Part shown: piece after piece, positions 61,831 through 64,000 of the stretch | Numbering within the stretch: the first letter of the stretch is position 1 | Layout: each line of letters starts with the position of its first letter | NCBI RefSeq assembly: GCF_003945345.1 | Contig: NZ_AP019308.1 | Coordinates: forward strand, 5,570,501-5,634,500 | Direction: 5' to 3' | DNA from: Paenibacillus baekrokdamisoli | Lineage (GTDB): Bacteria; Bacillota; Bacilli; Paenibacillales; Paenibacillaceae | Length of the DNA: 64,000 nt | The notes under the pieces: generated by a model | The model's database searches: none | Told to the model about the DNA's origin: nothing | What the model saw: only the letters and a program-made list of their open reading frames with translations | Translations under genes and position numbers: made by a program

Positions 61831-63597
61831 TTATGTTGCAATTAATTTCTGCTGGTTGGCTGCGGGAATAATGATTTTAATCGTTGTCCCGATGCCGATC
61901 CTGCTCATAATGGAAACCCCGTACTCGCTGCCAAAATGCAGCTTGATCCGTTGGTCGACGTTGCGAATGCCATATCCCAAATAAGCGCCGTCGTTTGGCG
62001 TGAAAATCTGGGCAATCGTTTCAACACTCATTCCGGATCCGCCATCTACAATTTGGAATATAATACGCCCGTTGTCCATTTCTGCATAAATCGCGATATG
62101 AATTTTACCTTCCCCATTCCAGCCATGTTCAATCGTGTTCTCCACAAAAGGCTGCAAAATCAATTTCACCGTATTATAGGTAAGCACTGACGGATCTATA
62201 TGTAATTCAACGACTAATCGATCTGTATACTTTATTTGCTGAATTTCGATATACGACGTTACCTGTTCCAGCTCTTTTTCTACCGAAATGAGTGTTTTTC
62301 CGTTGTTTAACGAATTTCTATAAAATTTGGATAACCCCATCACCATCATTTGCAGCTTCTTCAGCTCGCCGAATTGGGCCAATCGGTTAATGGAAGAAAG
62401 GGTATTATATAAGAAATGGGGATTGATTTGCGCTTGCAGCGATTCCAATTCCAACTCTTGTTTTTCTATTTTGGAAAGATACGTTTCTTTAATTAGCTGA
62501 TTCATATGCTCACCCAATTGATTCAGAGCAGACACAATGTAGGTGAACTCATCGCCTCCTTTATATCGGATCCGTTTGTCATATTCGCCTTCCTGGAAAA
62601 AATGGAGCACGGAGATGACTTTGCTAACACGTCTGGAAAACATACGGGAAATAACGCCGCTTGCGATTATACATACGGCTAAACTGATCAAACATACGAT
62701 AATGGTCAGATTCGCAAGCTGTCTCGCGTCTTTTTCCAGAATCTCTACGGGAATGAGTGCTGCCAAATTCATATTAAAGTCTGGAAGCGGTTGGGATATG
62801 ACCAACTTGTCATTCGAGGTATACTCACGCCAATAATGATGAATGAAAGCATCCTTGGAGGCATACATAATTCTTTCCTGGGCATCTACTGCAAAAACAA
62901 GTGTGCCTTCACCCAATTTCGGGTAATCCAAGCTTTGAAAAAGACTGGAGATCTTCGTTGTAATGCGGATAAATCCGATTTGATTGCGGGTGAACGGATC
63001 GCTTGAATCGACCAGTCTTCGCAGTAAGGAGATGTTACCATATTGGCTGTCGTCTCCAACTTGCTGCCATAGCATCGTGGTACCGTATTGTTCTTCGGGA
63101 AACTGCCTATACCATTCTTCCTTTTCAATGCGGCGAATGTTGTACATTTCGAAAGATCGCTTATGCAAAACAAGAGGATCCTCCATATGCAGCGAAGTGC
63201 TGTATACTTCTGGAACTGCCGGATTGTTCATATAAACGGTCAATTGAATATTTTGGCTAGTGGCATTAATTGTACTTTGAAACTTGGGGATCATATATTT
63301 AATATTGCTCTCATAGCTGTCCCAGCCCTCATCGTAATTCTGAATATTGCCTGCAAGGGTGTCATCATTGTACAGGAGATCAGACACGCGCCGTATATCT
63401 TCAAGCTTGAAGGCAATATTGTCGCTCATCTGCTGCAACGTTTCACTCATACTAATGCGTGTATGCTCCTTCATAGCATGCATAAAGGTCGTATACGAAA
63501 AGATACCGACGGCAATAATTGGCATAAGACAGATAATAATATAGGAAATCAATAATTTATACCCGAAGGGAAGGTATCCCTTCCTATTAATCTCCAT
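61831..63597 (-). CDS. YesM-family sensor histidine kinase (second pair)
   Basis: The 588-aa product has membrane spans at about 13-33 and 293-313, an extracytoplasmic Cache-like sensor (about 35-285), HAMP, phospho-acceptor His in QAQINPHFLYN (about residue 398), and HATPase_c with VENTIEHGW, DGGSGM and GYGIRNVDQRI. It is downstream of the AraC-type regulator gene on the minus strand (21-base gap). The sensor domain differs from the 24.6 kb kinase, so the stimulus is likely different. Confidence 0.92.
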   Translation of the reverse strand: MEINRKGYLPFGYKLLISYIIICLMPIIAVGIFSYTTFMHAMKEHTRISMSETLQQMSDNIAFKLEDIRRVSDLLYNDDTLAGNIQNYDEGWDSYESNIKYMIPKFQSTINATSQNIQLTVYMNNPAVPEVYSTSLHMEDPLVLHKRSFEMYNIRRIEKEEWYRQFPEEQYGTTMLWQQVGDDSQYGNISLLRRLVDSSDPFTRNQIGFIRITTKISSLFQSLDYPKLGEGTLVFAVDAQERIMYASKDAFIHHYWREYTSNDKLVISQPLPDFNMNLAALIPVEILEKDARQLANLTIIVCLISLAVCIIASGVISRMFSRRVSKVISVLHFFQEGEYDKRIRYKGGDEFTYIVSALNQLGEHMNQLIKETYLSKIEKQELELESLQAQINPHFLYNTLSSINRLAQFGELKKLQMMVMGLSKFYRNSLNNGKTLISVEKELEQVTSYIEIQQIKYTDRLVVELHIDPSVLTYNTVKLILQPFVENTIEHGWNGEGKIHIAIYAEMDNGRIIFQIVDGGSGMSVETIAQIFTPNDGAYLGYGIRNVDQRIKLHFGSEYGVSIMSRIGIGTTIKIIIPAANQQKLIAT

Positions 63598-63618
63598 CTA
63601 TCCGCTCACCTCTTTTGA

Positions 63619-64000
63619 TCAACATTGTTTTCTGAATTCGAGTGGTGACATTCCAAAGCTATCCTTAAACTGTCTGCTGAAATAATTCAGATTGCGATAG
63701 CCGACTTTATCTGCAACTTCATATATTTTCAGGTGCGTCTCTGCCAGCAGTTCCTGGGCTTTCAAGAGACGTGCCTGAATGACATAGTCTGTAAAGGTGA
63801 GGTCCATTTCCTCCTTGAAGAGGAACCCAAGATAATTGGGGGTATAAGAGAAGGCATTGGCCGCATTCCGCAGTGTGACCACTTCATGGATGTGTAAATG
63901 GATATAGTCGATGATTTCCTTAATTAATTTTTGATTTTTTTTCTGTTTTTTGATATTGAGTATTTCCGACAGCTCGTACATGACATTTCGGAGCCATAAT
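63619..64000 (-). CDS. YesN/AraC-type response regulator, C-terminal part (cut by window end)
   Basis: An open frame runs from the window edge to 63619 and ends in an AraC double helix-turn-helix (LRNAANAFSYTPNYLGFLFKE; VADKVGYRNLNYFSRQFK; MSPLEFRKQC). An internal Met at 63981 is probably not the start, since the frame continues to the edge. Expected upstream parts are a middle region and an N-terminal receiver. It pairs with the YesM kinase at 61831-63597. Confidence 0.88.
   Translation of the reverse strand, partial: LWLRNVMYELSEILNIKKQKKNQKLIKEIIDYIHLHIHEVVTLRNAANAFSYTPNYLGFLFKEEMDLTFTDYVIQARLLKAQELLAETHLKIYEVADKVGYRNLNYFSRQFKDSFGMSPLEFRKQC

Noticed and set aside
1..64000. tRNA, rRNA, CRISPR arrays, known riboswitches, phage or integrase genes
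   Set aside because: I looked for their characteristic sequences and saw none that I could support by eye.

Overview
The window looks like the chromosome of a Paenibacillus-type Firmicute. The evidence is strong AGGAGG-type ribosome sites with frequent TTG and GTG starts, SLH-anchored surface protein, lipoprotein sugar-binding proteins paired with permeases but no ATPase gene, YesM/YesN two-component pairs, LacI and DeoR sugar regulators, and many intrinsic terminators. No rRNA, tRNA, CRISPR array, phage module or intact transposon was seen.

Layout. 0-4.5 kb (minus): a sugar ABC importer operon that unusually contains an HlyD-type adaptor. 4.6-8.1 kb (plus): an OmpR-type two-component pair and a membrane diguanylate cyclase. 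8.2-12.2 kb (minus): an FGGY kinase / histidine phosphatase / class II aldolase operon with a DeoR regulator. 12.3-14.1 kb: carboxymuconolactone-decarboxylase and tautomerase genes divergent from a LysR regulator. 14.5-16.1 kb: a pirin remnant, then a TIR-like protein with a four-base overlapping 74-aa partner, a possible defence pair. 16.4-20.8 kb (minus): a LacI regulator and a GH94 phosphorylase with two perfect LacI-type operators. 21.2-23.8 kb: an SLH protein with three nearly identical 291-bp repeats.

24.6-48.4 kb (plus) is one large glycan-use locus: yesM-yesN, tatA-tatC, a small protein with a twin-arginine motif, a 1455-aa six-hairpin glycosidase with four discoidin domains and no signal peptide, two tandem solute-binding lipoproteins, two permeases, an esterase, a sulfatase, a TIM-barrel isomerase and two GH78-type rhamnosidases. 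My main hypothesis is that the locus carries its own Tat translocase and a small Tat-signal protein that carries the folded, signal-less giant enzyme across the membrane; oligosaccharides are then imported and finished inside the cell. Two promoters in the locus share an operator/-10 module with identical spacing. The locus is bounded by direct repeats: 24.14-24.46 kb is a deleted copy of 51.98-52.84 kb.

48.9-64 kb is mixed housekeeping and stress content: polysaccharide deacetylase, short-chain dehydrogenases, metallo-hydrolase, a lipoprotein, an ECF42-type sigma factor with its YciI/DGPF partner and a VOC-DUF1801 operon (both preceded by the same TGTCGA-N17-CGTC promoter), HxlR, an SgrR-like regulator, a DUF4153/4173 membrane protein, a frameshifted LysR gene, and a second YesM/YesN pair cut by the window end. 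Three decayed genes (pirin, LigB-type dioxygenase, LysR) show active gene loss.
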